Shown piece by piece: positions 1-8,288 of a stretch of 34,733 bases of DNA (position 1 is the first letter of the stretch; every line of letters begins with the position of its first letter). The DNA is from UBA1149 sp963579235 (GTDB lineage: Bacteria; Desulfobacterota; Binatia; UBA1149), in contig CAUZFM010000017.1 of assembly GCA_963579235.1 (NCBI GenBank), forward strand, positions 1 through 34,733. The letters run 5' to 3'. The notes below the pieces were generated by a model. The model made no database searches. It worked only from the letters and a program-made list of their open reading frames with translations, and had not been told where the DNA came from. Position numbers and translations under genes: made by a program.

Positions 1-2652
1 CTCGTTCATCTGCCCGTGTGCCACCGCGACGCGAGCCTCGGGCACCAGCTCCTCCAGCCGCCTGGCCACCGCGGCTATGGAACTCACGCGGTTGTGCACG
101 TAGAACACCTGGCCGCCACGGCCGAGTTCCCTCAGAATAGCCTGCCGGATGAGCCCGTCGTCCTTGCGCGAGACGTAGGTGCGCACGGCCAGGCGATCGA
201 CGGGCGCGGTCTCGATGAGACTGAGATTCCGCACCCCCCCCATGGCCATCTGCAGCGTCCTGGGTATGGGTGTGGCCGAGAGCGTAAGCACATCGACCTC
301 TTTGCGCAGGCGCTTGAGTTTTTCCTTGGCGCTCACGCCGAAGCGGTGCTCTTCGTCCACCACCAGCATGCCCAGCCGGGTAAAGTGAACGTCTTTCTGA
401 AGCAGGCGATGGGTGCCCACCACCATGTCCATGGTGCCGGCGGCCAGCTGGCCAAGCACGAGCGCGTTCTCGGCCTTGGAGCCCAGCCGAGACACCATGC
501 CTATGCGTAACGGGTAGTCCTTGAAACGCTCGCGCAGGGTTTCGTAGTGCTGCCGTGCCAGCACCGTTGTGGGTACCAGTATCGCCACCTGCCGGCCTCC
601 CATGGCCACCAGGTAAGCGGCCCTCATGGCGACCTCGGTCTTGCCGAAACCAACGTCGCCGCAGACCAGGCGGTCCATGGGCACTTCGCGTTGCAGATCG
701 TCGACCACGTCGCGGATGGCCTGGGCCTGGCCCTCGGTTTCTTCGAAAGGAAACCGTGCCTCGAACTCCTCGAAGTCAGCCCCCGGTTCCACGAAGCACG
801 GCCGGGTGTGCACTGATCGCCACGCTTCCACCTCGAGTAGTTCGGCGGCCATAACCATGACCGACTCGCGTGCACGCTTGGTGGTGCGCTGCCAGGAAGT
901 AGACCCGAGGCGATCGAGCTGGGGGTTTGATGTCCCGGCGCCGGAAAACTTTTCGACCAGGTTTATGCGATCGACCGGCAGGTAGAGCCTGTCGCCGCCG
1001 GCATACTCCAGGTGCAGGAAGTCCCCTTCGCTGCCGGCCACGGTGATGTGCTTCAGCCCCCGGTAGAGGCCGATGCCGTGATCCACGTGGACCATGTAAC
1101 CGCCGGGCTCCAACTGGGCAAGCGCGGTCATGGCGCGCACCCGCGAAACGCGACGGTGGCGGCGATGCTGCCGCTTCTGCCCGAAAATTTCTTCGTCTGT
1201 GACCAGCACCAGGCCGTCGGCCGGCATACGGAAGCCGTATGCGAGATGAGCTTCTACTATCTTCAGCTGCTCGCGATCGCCGTCGAGCGCCTCTCCCAGG
1301 GTTTCAAAACGGGCTACCCCCTCAACACCTTCGAGCTCAAGCAGGTGTTCTACCCTGCCGGCCTGGGCGTGATCGCTGGCCGTCACGATCACGCTGGAGC
1401 CCGACGCGCGGGCCGCGACCAGTTCCCTGGCGACCGGCGCAAACCCCTGCCTCGCACCACCGGCACGCATCTGCGCACGCGCGCTGGTGATGATCGCGTT
1501 GCCCGAGCTTTCCAATTTCCAGTTGCGATCACCCGGTGAACCCGAAGACTCCAGCGTCTCGGACAGGTCCAGCTCGAGCAAGGGACGGCGGGCAAGCAAC
1601 TCGTGCAGCTCACCACCGTCGGCATAAAGCGTGCGGGGCTCGGGGAAAAACCCGCCCGCCGCCTTGGCGACTTCGGCTGCCTCGGCCAGTTTGTCCACCT
1701 GCTCCTCGAGCGCCTGCTCCACCGAGGGTGGGTCGAGCACCACCGTGACCGCGTCGGCCGGCAGCGCATCAGCCATCCACTCAGTGTGCGAGCAGGCGGC
1801 TGGCAGCATGAGCTCGTAGCCGGGAAAGGGGCGCGCAGCCTTCATCGCGTCGTCAAGCAAGCGCCGTTCGCCCGACGGCAGCAGCAGCTCCTCGGCCCTC
1901 TCGGCCACGGCCGCCCTGGCCTCGGCCGACGCCATCTTTTGCAACGAAAACGGAGTCACCGGGAGCACGGCGAGCTCTTCGGTCTCGTTGAAAGAACGTT
2001 GGTCGGCGGGATCAAAAAACCGCATCGACTCTATTTCGTCTCCGAACAATTCGAGCCGGCAGGGGTAAGCGCCGCCGGGCGGCCAGAGGTCGACTATGCC
2101 ACCGCGCACCGCGTACTCGCCGGTTTCTTCAACGCTGCCCGTCCTGCGATAGCCAAGCCCGTCAAGCGTGGCCCTTGCCTGCTCGAGCTCGAGCTCATCG
2201 CCCGGCAGAAGGTACAGGGTCGAGTCGCGCAACGACGCGAGCGGAGCCAAGCGCAGGGCCAGTGCTTCGACCGAAGCCACAACGACCGGAGCCTTCATTG
2301 CCGCCAATTGGTACAGCGCCGCCGTGCGCGCGGCCATGACCTCGGTGGACGGAGACACCATTTCGAGCGGCGGCGCCTCGGGTGCCGCGAACAGGTGCAC
2401 CCTGCGCTCGAGGAAAGCAGCCTGTCCGGTCTCGCCGACCAGCACCGCCAGGTCGGCCACCATGCTCTCGGCCGCGGCGGGCGTAGCGGTTATGACAAGC
2501 GCGGGCCGTTCGACCTGTTCGAGCAGGCGGGCCGCTACCCAGGCGGCCGCCCCGCGACCCAGCCCCTGTATGCGCCAGCGAAGTTTGGCGTGGTCGCGAA
2601 GTTCTTCAGCGAGCCGTTCGCGCAGCTTCGAGGTGGACGGCGAAGGTAGCAA
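1..2652 (-). CDS. mfd: Transcription-repair coupling factor Mfd (C-terminus cut off)
   Basis: Mfd is an ATP-driven DNA translocase that removes RNA polymerase stalled at lesions and recruits UvrA. Reading the minus strand gives 884 codons before the window edge; full-length Mfd is about 1150 residues, so the last quarter is missing. Visible in order are a UvrB-like N-terminal region, an RNA-polymerase-interacting segment with VDHGIGLYRGL (near residue 515), Walker A GDVGFGKTE (near 660), the DEEH box in VVDEEHRFG (near 765) and helicase motif TLSATPIPRTL. The frame opens immediately after the aroQ stop in the same reading frame; the first possible start is TTG at 2652, 6 nt past that stop, with no clear Shine-Dalgarno, so the start is uncertain. 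It is probably cotranscribed as the last known gene of the aro operon. The identity is secure. Confidence 0.95.
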   Translation of the reverse strand, partial: MLPSPSTSKLRERLAEELRDHAKLRWRIQGLGRGAAAWVAARLLEQVERPALVITATPAAAESMVADLAVLVGETGQAAFLERRVHLFAAPEAPPLEMVSPSTEVMAARTAALYQLAAMKAPVVVASVEALALRLAPLASLRDSTLYLLPGDELELEQARATLDGLGYRRTGSVEETGEYAVRGGIVDLWPPGGAYPCRLELFGDEIESMRFFDPADQRSFNETEELAVLPVTPFSLQKMASAEARAAVAERAEELLLPSGERRLLDDAMKAARPFPGYELMLPAACSHTEWMADALPADAVTVVLDPPSVEQALEEQVDKLAEAAEVAKAAGGFFPEPRTLYADGGELHELLARRPLLELDLSETLESSGSPGDRNWKLESSGNAIITSARAQMRAGGARQGFAPVARELVAARASGSSVIVTASDHAQAGRVEHLLELEGVEGVARFETLGEALDGDREQLKIVEAHLAYGFRMPADGLVLVTDEEIFGQKRQHRRHRRVSRVRAMTALAQLEPGGYMVHVDHGIGLYRGLKHITVAGSEGDFLHLEYAGGDRLYLPVDRINLVEKFSGAGTSNPQLDRLGSTSWQRTTKRARESVMVMAAELLEVEAWRSVHTRPCFVEPGADFEEFEARFPFEETEGQAQAIRDVVDDLQREVPMDRLVCGDVGFGKTEVAMRAAYLVAMGGRQVAILVPTTVLARQHYETLRERFKDYPLRIGMVSRLGSKAENALVLGQLAAGTMDMVVGTHRLLQKDVHFTRLGMLVVDEEHRFGVSAKEKLKRLRKEVDVLTLSATPIPRTLQMAMGGVRNLSLIETAPVDRLAVRTYVSRKDDGLIRQAILRELGRGGQVFYVHNRVSSIAAVARRLEELVPEARVAVAHGQMNE

Positions 2653-2658
2653 AGGAAA

Positions 2659-3159
2659 TCAGTCCGCGAGTATCCCCGCCAGGCCACGAAGCGCCAGCAG
2701 GTAACTTTCCATGCCGAATCCCAGTACCACCCCGTCCACGACATCCGACAGCAAGGACTTGTGCCTGAACTCTTCGCGGCGGTGGATGTTGGACAGGTGC
2801 ACCTCGATCACCGGCAACTCCAGTGCCAGAACGGCGTCGCGTATGGCGACGCTGGTGTGGGTATAAGCCGCCGCGTTGACGAGCACACCGGCCACGCGCC
2901 CGCGGGCAGACTGCAAGGCAGTCACGAGATCTCCCTCGCTGTTGGACTGGAACGACTCTATCGCCAGGCCCAGTTCGCCAGCCAACGCCCCGAGAGCGCT
3001 GTCGATATCGGCAAGGGTCGCGCTGCCGTAGAGCTCGGGTTCTCGACTTCCCAGCAAGTTGAGGTTGGGGCCGTGCAAGACGAGTACGGTCCCGGGGCCA
3101 GAGGTTTTTCTACCCTTCGAGTCTTTCGATGCCGCTGCCATCACTCCCCTGTCTGCCAC
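2659..3159 (-). CDS. aroQ: 3-dehydroquinate dehydratase, type II
   Basis: This enzyme converts 3-dehydroquinate to 3-dehydroshikimate, the third step of the shikimate pathway, in the cytoplasm. The small type II fold is recognised by GPNLNLLGSREPELYG (residues 30-45, with the catalytic tyrosine at 44), FQSNSEG, NAAAYTHTSVAIRDA and EVHLSNIHRREEFRHKS, which carries the catalytic histidine and the substrate-binding arginines. The reading frame begins with GTG at 3159; an in-frame ATG at 3141 follows a purine-rich AGGGGAG but only 2 nt away, so either may be used. The first 22 residues are a polar extension before the usual TVLVLHGPNLN start. It lies 15 bases downstream of aroB and just ahead of mfd, all on one strand. 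Confidence 0.95.
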   Translation of the reverse strand: MADRGVMAAASKDSKGRKTSGPGTVLVLHGPNLNLLGSREPELYGSATLADIDSALGALAGELGLAIESFQSNSEGDLVTALQSARGRVAGVLVNAAAYTHTSVAIRDAVLALELPVIEVHLSNIHRREEFRHKSLLSDVVDGVVLGFGMESYLLALRGLAGILAD

Positions 3160-3174
3160 CGCCCGGCGATACCT

Positions 3175-4284
3175 TCAAACACCCGCCGCGCTGTCTCCCA
3201 TGGCGGCCACGATATCAGCAGGGTCAAGCTGCTGCTGTCGGCAGGAGCCCGCGCCTTCGGCGAGAATAAACACCACGCCGTCACCAGAAGCTTTCTTGTC
3301 GTGCATGACCGCGCCCGCGACCGCCTCGCGATCAAGGTCCGCGGGCAGGGACGTCGGCAGGCCCAGGCTTTCAAGCAGGGATTCAAGCCGTTCAACGAAG
3401 GCCGCGTCACAGGCCCCCTGCTGCAACGACACCCGCGCCGCCGCCACCATGCCTATCGATACAGCCTCGCCGTGAATGTAGCGCTTGTAGTCGGTCAGAC
3501 GCTCCAGCGCGTGCCCCACCGTATGGCCGAAATTAAGAATCCTCCGCAAGCCGTTCTCGGTCTCGTCACGCGAAACCACGTCAGCCTTTATGGCGCAATT
3601 GCGTGCGACTATCGACGACATCACGACAGGGTCCCTGGCCAGGACAGCGTCGGTTTTCTGCTCAAGCAACTCGAGCAACTCGGCGTCGGCTATAACGCCA
3701 TGCTTGACCACCTCGGCCAGCCCGGCGCTGTACTCGCGTTCCGAAAGCGTGGACAGGCAAGCCGTGTCGGCCAGCACCAGCGACGGCTGGTGAAACGCCC
3801 CCACCAGGTTTTTTCCCTGAGCCCGGTTCACCCCTGTCTTGCCTCCGACCGACGAATCGACCTGCGCCAATAGCGTGGTGGGCAACATGACAACGCGCAG
3901 TCCCCTCAGGGCCGTGGCCGCGGCAAAACCGGCCACGTCGCCGACCACCCCGCCGCCGAGCGCTATCACCACCGCGTTTCGATCACCGCCGAGCTCGAGC
4001 ACCCGGTCGTAAATGCCCTCCACTGTGGCCAGGGTCTTGTGCTCTTCACCGTCGGCTATCTCTACTGTCGCCACCGGGGCCTCGATCTCCGAAGCGGCCT
4101 CCAACGATTCGCGCACAGTGTCGCCGTAGAGGGCGTCCACGGTCGGGTTGGTGACCAGTATGGCCCTCGAAATATTCTTCAACCCGGCCACCGCGCTGCC
4201 ACAGGAAGACAGCAGCCCTTCGCCCACGTGTATGTCGTAGGAGCGAGGGCCCAGTTGCACGGTTACCTGTAAAGGTTCTTTCAT
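3175..4284 (-). CDS. aroB: 3-dehydroquinate synthase
   Basis: AroB cyclises DAHP to 3-dehydroquinate using NAD+ and a divalent metal, the second shikimate-pathway step. The 369-residue protein is the normal length. Diagnostic stretches are DGEEHKT, GGGVVGDVAGFAAA (NAD-binding glycine-rich loop), PTTLLAQVDSSVGGKTGVN, AGLAEVVKHGVI, LNFGHTVGHALE and HGEAVSIGMVAA; the histidines and the AEVVKHG glutamate are the metal ligands known for the family. The ATG at 4284 overlaps the aroK stop by 4 nt (ATGA), which indicates translational coupling. It sits between aroK and aroQ in a contiguous aro operon. Confidence 0.97.
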   Translation of the reverse strand: MKEPLQVTVQLGPRSYDIHVGEGLLSSCGSAVAGLKNISRAILVTNPTVDALYGDTVRESLEAASEIEAPVATVEIADGEEHKTLATVEGIYDRVLELGGDRNAVVIALGGGVVGDVAGFAAATALRGLRVVMLPTTLLAQVDSSVGGKTGVNRAQGKNLVGAFHQPSLVLADTACLSTLSEREYSAGLAEVVKHGVIADAELLELLEQKTDAVLARDPVVMSSIVARNCAIKADVVSRDETENGLRRILNFGHTVGHALERLTDYKRYIHGEAVSIGMVAAARVSLQQGACDAAFVERLESLLESLGLPTSLPADLDREAVAGAVMHDKKASGDGVVFILAEGAGSCRQQQLDPADIVAAMGDSAAGV

Positions 4285-4859
4285 TTCGCGTCGTGCTCCG
4301 AGTCGCTGCCGTCACCCGTACCGGCTTTTTTTCTCGCGGGCGCTTCTCCCTTGAGCCAGGGCTCGATCATGAGCTGCACGCGGGCAGCCGACTGTTCCAC
4401 GGTGAGCCCGTCGGTCTCTATCGTGATGTCGGCCTGGCCGTACACCGGTAGTCGTTGTTGCCACAGGTCGCGAATTCTCTTCTCTGCGCCCTCGCCCGAG
4501 GCCAGCGGCCGCTTACCGTTGCGCAACACCCGTTTCATGATGGTCTCCAGGCCGGTCGCGAGGAACACCACCACGCCCAGCTCGCGCAGGCGATCACGGT
4601 TAACCGGGTCCATGAAGGTACCGCCGCCGGTGGCTATCACCGATTCGGGCTCTCCCGCGAGAACATCCACCGCCACTCTCTCCATCTCCCTGAACGCGGC
4701 CTCGCCGTCGCTGTCGAAGATGGCAGCTATGCTGCGCCCTTGGCGTTTCTCTATCTGCTGGTCAAGGTCGATAAACGGTCTGCTCAAACGCCGGGCCAAA
4801 CGCCGGCCGACGGCTGATTTACCGCTGGCCATGAACCCGGTGAAGATTACCTGGGTCAA
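4281..4859 (-). CDS. aroK: Shikimate kinase
   Basis: Shikimate kinase phosphorylates shikimate at the 3-hydroxyl using ATP. The 192-residue protein shows the P-loop GFMASGKSAVGRRLA near the N-terminus, the shikimate-binding DLDQQIEKRQGRSI, the FREME segment and ATGGGTF, followed by a lid region with RPLAS. A charged tail of roughly 20 residues rich in Lys, Asp and Glu extends past the usual end. The likely start is TTG at 4859, which overlaps the aroC stop as TTGA, giving 4-nt coupling to both aroC upstream and aroB downstream. No better start is visible; the TTG start is inferred from the overlap and from family alignment at TQVIFTGFM. Confidence 0.95.
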   Translation of the reverse strand: MTQVIFTGFMASGKSAVGRRLARRLSRPFIDLDQQIEKRQGRSIAAIFDSDGEAAFREMERVAVDVLAGEPESVIATGGGTFMDPVNRDRLRELGVVVFLATGLETIMKRVLRNGKRPLASGEGAEKRIRDLWQQRLPVYGQADITIETDGLTVEQSAARVQLMIEPWLKGEAPARKKAGTGDGSDSEHDAK

Positions 4860-6019
4860 GGTAGACTGTCCTTGACCTGCTCAAGATAGCCCTGGTAGTT
4901 GCGCTCAATTTCTCGCAGCGAGTCGCCGCCGAATTTCTCGAGGAACAGGCGGGCGAGTTCGAAGGCGACCACGTTCTCGGCGATGACAGCGGCCGCTGGT
5001 ATCGCCACGACGTCGGAGCGCTCCACGGCCGCGCTCGACTCCTTGCCGGTTGCGAGATCCACCGAACGCAGCGGCTTCATGAGGGTCGATATCGGTTTGA
5101 AGGCAACCCTGAGCAACAGCGGTTCGCCCGATGTCATGCCGCCCTCAACACCACCGTAGTTGTTTGACGCGCGGCCAATGCCATCGTCGGTGAGCACTAT
5201 CTCGTCGTGCACCTGCGAGCCGCGTACCCGCGACGCGTGAAAACCGGCGCCGAACTCAACACCCTTGGTGGCCTGGATGGACATCAGCGCGGCGGCCAGG
5301 CGCGAGTCGGTCTTGCGATCCCAGTGAACGTAGCTGCCGAGCCCCACCGGCAGGCCGGTGACGCAGACCTCGACGACTCCACCCAGGGTGTCGCCGTCTT
5401 TACGGCAGTCGTCTATCAGTTCGATCACGCGCTTTTCGGCGTCGGCGTCGGCCATGCGCACCTGCGAATCCTCGGCTGCTGCGAATATCTTTTCGGGTGT
5501 CATACCCGAGTGGTCAGCCGTCACCCCGCCTATTTCGCTGCAGTAGCCCATCACGGCCACACCAAAGTGCTCGAGCAACTGCCGCACCAGGCCACCCGCA
5601 GCCACCCGCGAAGTGGTCTCGCGGGCGGAGGCCCGCTCGAGCACGTTGCGCACGTCCTCGTGGTCGTACTTGAGGCTGCCCGCGAGATCGGCGTGCCCCG
5701 GACGCGGACGGGTCACCGCCAGCGAGGGGTCGCGATCGGCAGGGTCGGCTGACATTTTCCTGGTCCAGTTTTTCCAATCGAGGTTTTCAATCACCAGGGT
5801 TACGGGACTGCCCAGGGTCTCGCCCCAGCGCACCCCCGAACGGATACCGGCCTGATCTTTCTCTATTTTCATGCGCCCGCCACGCCCGTAACCCAGCTGG
5901 CGGCGGGCCAGCTGCTGGTCGATTGCCTCCACGCTGATAGGACAGCCCGAAGGCAAGCCTTCGACTATCACGGTCAGGCAGGGCCCGTGGGACTCACCGG
6001 CTGTAAGAAAGCGAAGCAT
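4856..6019 (-). CDS. aroC: Chorismate synthase
   Basis: Chorismate synthase converts EPSP to chorismate with reduced FMN as cofactor, the last common step to aromatic amino acids, folate and quinones. The 387-residue protein begins with the family hallmark GESHGPCLTVIVEGLPSG and contains RPGHADLAGSLKYDHEDVRN, ERASARETTSRVAAGG and GGMTSGEPLLLRVAFKPIST. It starts at ATG 6019, with no strong Shine-Dalgarno, after an 80-base gap from the secretin gene, and ends overlapping aroK by 4 nt. The gap may hold its own promoter but I cannot identify a convincing one. aroC-aroK-aroB downstream of a pil secretin is a gene order known in deltaproteobacteria. Confidence 0.97.
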   Translation of the reverse strand: MLRFLTAGESHGPCLTVIVEGLPSGCPISVEAIDQQLARRQLGYGRGGRMKIEKDQAGIRSGVRWGETLGSPVTLVIENLDWKNWTRKMSADPADRDPSLAVTRPRPGHADLAGSLKYDHEDVRNVLERASARETTSRVAAGGLVRQLLEHFGVAVMGYCSEIGGVTADHSGMTPEKIFAAAEDSQVRMADADAEKRVIELIDDCRKDGDTLGGVVEVCVTGLPVGLGSYVHWDRKTDSRLAAALMSIQATKGVEFGAGFHASRVRGSQVHDEIVLTDDGIGRASNNYGGVEGGMTSGEPLLLRVAFKPISTLMKPLRSVDLATGKESSAAVERSDVVAIPAAAVIAENVVAFELARLFLEKFGGDSLREIERNYQGYLEQVKDSLP

Positions 6020-6099
6020 GTCGCCAACTTAGCACAGCAGGCCGAAGAGGAAACTATTCTCTGCGCTTGCCGCGCCCAGGGATCCCGTAACCCCCGGGC

Positions 6100-7566
6100 T
6101 CAGGACAGCAGCCGGGGCGTGACCAGTATCAACAACTCCTCGCTCTTCTTCTCCTCCTCGCGGCGGCCGAAGAGAGCGCCGAGCACCGGCACCCTCGACA
6201 GCAAGGGCAAACCGGCGCCGTTGGAGCTGCTTCCCTCGCGCCTGAGACCCCCCAGTATGGCGGTCTCGCCGTCGCCCACCACCACCTCGGCGCTGAGCAT
6301 GCGACTCAACTCCTCGGGTATTCCGTCGGGGGGCTGCGGCGCTCCCAGGGTGCTTGAGCGCGCCTCTATATCGAGCAACACGCGACCGTCGCCGAGCAGG
6401 CGCGGCTTTACCAGCATGCTGACGCCAACGCGTATTTCTTCGACAGCCTTGCGGTTGGCCTGCGCCTGGCCCTCGCCCGCCCCGGTTACTACCGAGTTGC
6501 TATTGGGCAACCGTACCCTGAGCACGCGCACGCTCTCTATGCGGGCGCGGCCGCCCTCGAGTATCATAACCCTGGGTCGCGATACGATCCTCACCCTTCC
6601 CTGGGCCTCGAGCGCTCCCAGCCTTGCCTCGATGGCGTGCCCCGCGGCGGTGGTGGCAACGGTGAGCGCAGCCGAAGACCCGCCGGCCGAAGGCGACGGA
6701 AAGTCCAGGCCGGCACCGACCCGACCACTCACGTTCCACTGCACTCCGAGCTCGTCGCGCGCGGTACTCGAGAGCTCCACGATGCGCGCCTCGAGCAGAA
6801 AGCCCTGCCTGGGTTTGTCCACGAGGCTGACCAACCCCTCGAGTTTTGCCAGCTCGGTGGCCTCGCCCCGCATGATGAGACTGTTGGAGCGGGGATCGGC
6901 TATCAGCCGGGCCGCGTTTTTGTCTACCACCCCGGCAAGCACAGCGGCGAGCTTGTCCGCCTGCGCAAAACCCAGCGGCAACACCCTCTCTACCCCCGGC
7001 GCGGGCGCGGGCGGCTGTTGGCTGGGCCCGCCCCGAGAAGGCTGCCGCTGCGAACCCGCAGCCGCCAGCCGCGCCTCCATCCGGGAACCACTGCCATTGA
7101 CCTCGAGTATCCCGTTGTCCACCCGGTAGGCGAACCCGGCCACGCGCGCGTATGCCTCGAGCCTGTGCCGCCAGTCGGCCGTGGAAACACTGGCCACCAT
7201 TTCACTGGCCGCCAGGCCCGGGTCGAGTACCAACTCGAGTTCGGCACCCGCGGCTATTTCCCTGAGCCAGTACTCCAGCGTCCGACTTTCAACCGCCCCG
7301 TTGAGCGCGCGATCCGCGCCGGCCAGCTCCCCGGCTGCGGCAGCCGAAGCAGTTGATGCCGATGAAGCTGCCGGTGCAGCCGCCGAGGCCGCCACCGCCG
7401 GAGGCTCGACCGACACCGGCCAGGCCAGCCAACCCACCGACAACAACGACAGAAATCCCAACAACAACCACTTGCGCGACAAAGGCGGGCCGCCGCCACC
7501 GACTACACCACCGGAACCCGTGTCGCGACGGGCGAGCCCGGCTAACAGGTCAACCCGCCGTGGCAT
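6100..7566 (-). CDS. Secretin of a type IV pilus / type II secretion-like system
   Basis: Secretins form large outer-membrane channels for pili or secreted proteins. This 488-residue protein has a hydrophobic segment at residues about 31-50, an Ala-rich linker, an N0/STN-type domain (about 95-146, around WLREIAAGAELELVLDPGL), a Pro/Gln-rich linker, an N1-type domain (about 182-235, with ADPRSNSLIMRG) and the C-terminal secretin barrel (about 236-488), with RPRVMILEGGRARIES and the terminal EELLILVTPRLLS. Position before aroC-aroK-aroB fits PilQ, but it is shorter than most PilQ and lacks AMIN domains. The first 30 residues before the hydrophobic segment are unusual for a Sec signal; an in-frame TTG just before SRKWLLLGFLS would give a standard signal peptide. 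The ATG at 7566 overlaps the upstream PilM-like gene by 17 nt. Confidence 0.88.
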   Translation of the reverse strand: MPRRVDLLAGLARRDTGSGGVVGGGGPPLSRKWLLLGFLSLLSVGWLAWPVSVEPPAVAASAAAPAASSASTASAAAAGELAGADRALNGAVESRTLEYWLREIAAGAELELVLDPGLAASEMVASVSTADWRHRLEAYARVAGFAYRVDNGILEVNGSGSRMEARLAAAGSQRQPSRGGPSQQPPAPAPGVERVLPLGFAQADKLAAVLAGVVDKNAARLIADPRSNSLIMRGEATELAKLEGLVSLVDKPRQGFLLEARIVELSSTARDELGVQWNVSGRVGAGLDFPSPSAGGSSAALTVATTAAGHAIEARLGALEAQGRVRIVSRPRVMILEGGRARIESVRVLRVRLPNSNSVVTGAGEGQAQANRKAVEEIRVGVSMLVKPRLLGDGRVLLDIEARSSTLGAPQPPDGIPEELSRMLSAEVVVGDGETAILGGLRREGSSSNGAGLPLLSRVPVLGALFGRREEEKKSEELLILVTPRLLS

Positions 7567-8206
7567 CGAACCCCATCCTGCCCAGGGCCAGTCCCACCGG
7601 CACGACCAGCCGCGAGCCGAGTCGGCTGGCCTGCTCTTCGCAGCCCGGTGCCACCGAAACCGCCATCAGCGGATCAACGGTCTCGCCGTTACCCGGTGGC
7701 GAGAGCTCGGCCAGGTTGTCGGCCGCGATCTCTGCCAGTCCCAGCTCAACCAGCCTGAGCCCGCAGGCCGAGAACAATGTTTTTACGCCGGCGACCAGTT
7801 GCCGGGGCGCTGTTGCTACCAGCTCTTCGGGGCCGTCAGCCACCATCCCCGCAGCAGCGCTCAGCCGCACCTCCACCGTGCCCGGGGCGAGGTCGCCCGC
7901 CCCAACTCGATTGCCCTCGGAGCCCGCCACCCTGACAAACGCTCCGCAGTCGGCCGACAAAGCGGCTACCTGCGGCAACCCCGCGGCCCGCAACAGCAGC
8001 GCCAACTCGGCTATTCCGGGGCAAACCAGCAGCCCACGGGCAGTTGAATCGGCACAGCCGAGGCTCCCCTCCGCATCCGCGCAGGCCAGTAAAAGCGGCT
8101 CCTCGTCGGCAGCCTCTATCACCGCGGCCACTAATCCCGAACGGGACAGGTGCCAGAACACGGCCCGGCGTGGATGTTTCCATCGTTCGAAGTTACAAAA
8201 AGCCAC
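7550..8206 (-). CDS. PilM/GspL-like actin-fold remnant (hypothetical)
   Basis: I do not recognise this protein with certainty. Position directly ahead of a secretin, and weak resemblance at both ends, suggest a reduced PilM (HofM) protein, the cytoplasmic actin-like partner of PilN. The N-terminal VFWHLSRSGLVAAVIE resembles the first strand pair of PilM-like proteins, the segment KTLFSACGLRLVEL resembles the aGL-x-P region, and the end VVPVGLALGRMGF resembles the terminal GLAL motif. At about 218 residues it is far shorter than the usual 350, and the phosphate-binding DIG-type motifs of PilM are not visible. The frame stays open to 8344, but that would overlap priA; GTG at 8206 with GGAAG 8 nt upstream is the start I prefer. 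No pilN, pilO or pilP follows it. Confidence 0.5.
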   Translation of the reverse strand: MAFCNFERWKHPRRAVFWHLSRSGLVAAVIEAADEEPLLLACADAEGSLGCADSTARGLLVCPGIAELALLLRAAGLPQVAALSADCGAFVRVAGSEGNRVGAGDLAPGTVEVRLSAAAGMVADGPEELVATAPRQLVAGVKTLFSACGLRLVELGLAEIAADNLAELSPPGNGETVDPLMAVSVAPGCEEQASRLGSRLVVPVGLALGRMGFDATAG

Positions 8207-8251
8207 CTTGGCAGCTTCCACCCCAGACCCCGCCCCCGTCAACGACTCGGC

Positions 8252-8273
8252 TGTAATAGCCCCGCTTGGAGGA
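8252..8273 (+). promoter_or_regulatory. Possible priA -10 element and Shine-Dalgarno
   Basis: The short divergent gap between the PilM-like gene and priA contains TGTAAT (8252-8257, 5 of 6 matches to TATAAT) and GGAGGA (8268-8273). No good -35 hexamer sits at the right distance, and the Shine-Dalgarno is 15 nt from the GTG at 8289, which is long. This is a weak, positional call. Confidence 0.25.
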
Positions 8274-8288
8274 CAAGCAGGCGATACG

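Noticed and set aside
1603..3873. Long plus-strand frames opposite mfd, aroQ and aroB
   Set aside because: Antisense open frames are common in GC-rich genes; compositions are Arg/His/Gln-rich and the minus-strand genes are certain.
5987..7129. 380-codon plus-strand frame opposite the secretin
   Set aside because: Ser/Pro/Arg-rich shadow of the secretin gene with no recognisable motif.
7353..8288. Open frame extending priA 312 codons upstream
   Set aside because: The stretch is antisense to the secretin and PilM-like genes, Pro/Ser/Ala-rich without PriA homology; the PriA domain begins at about 8289.
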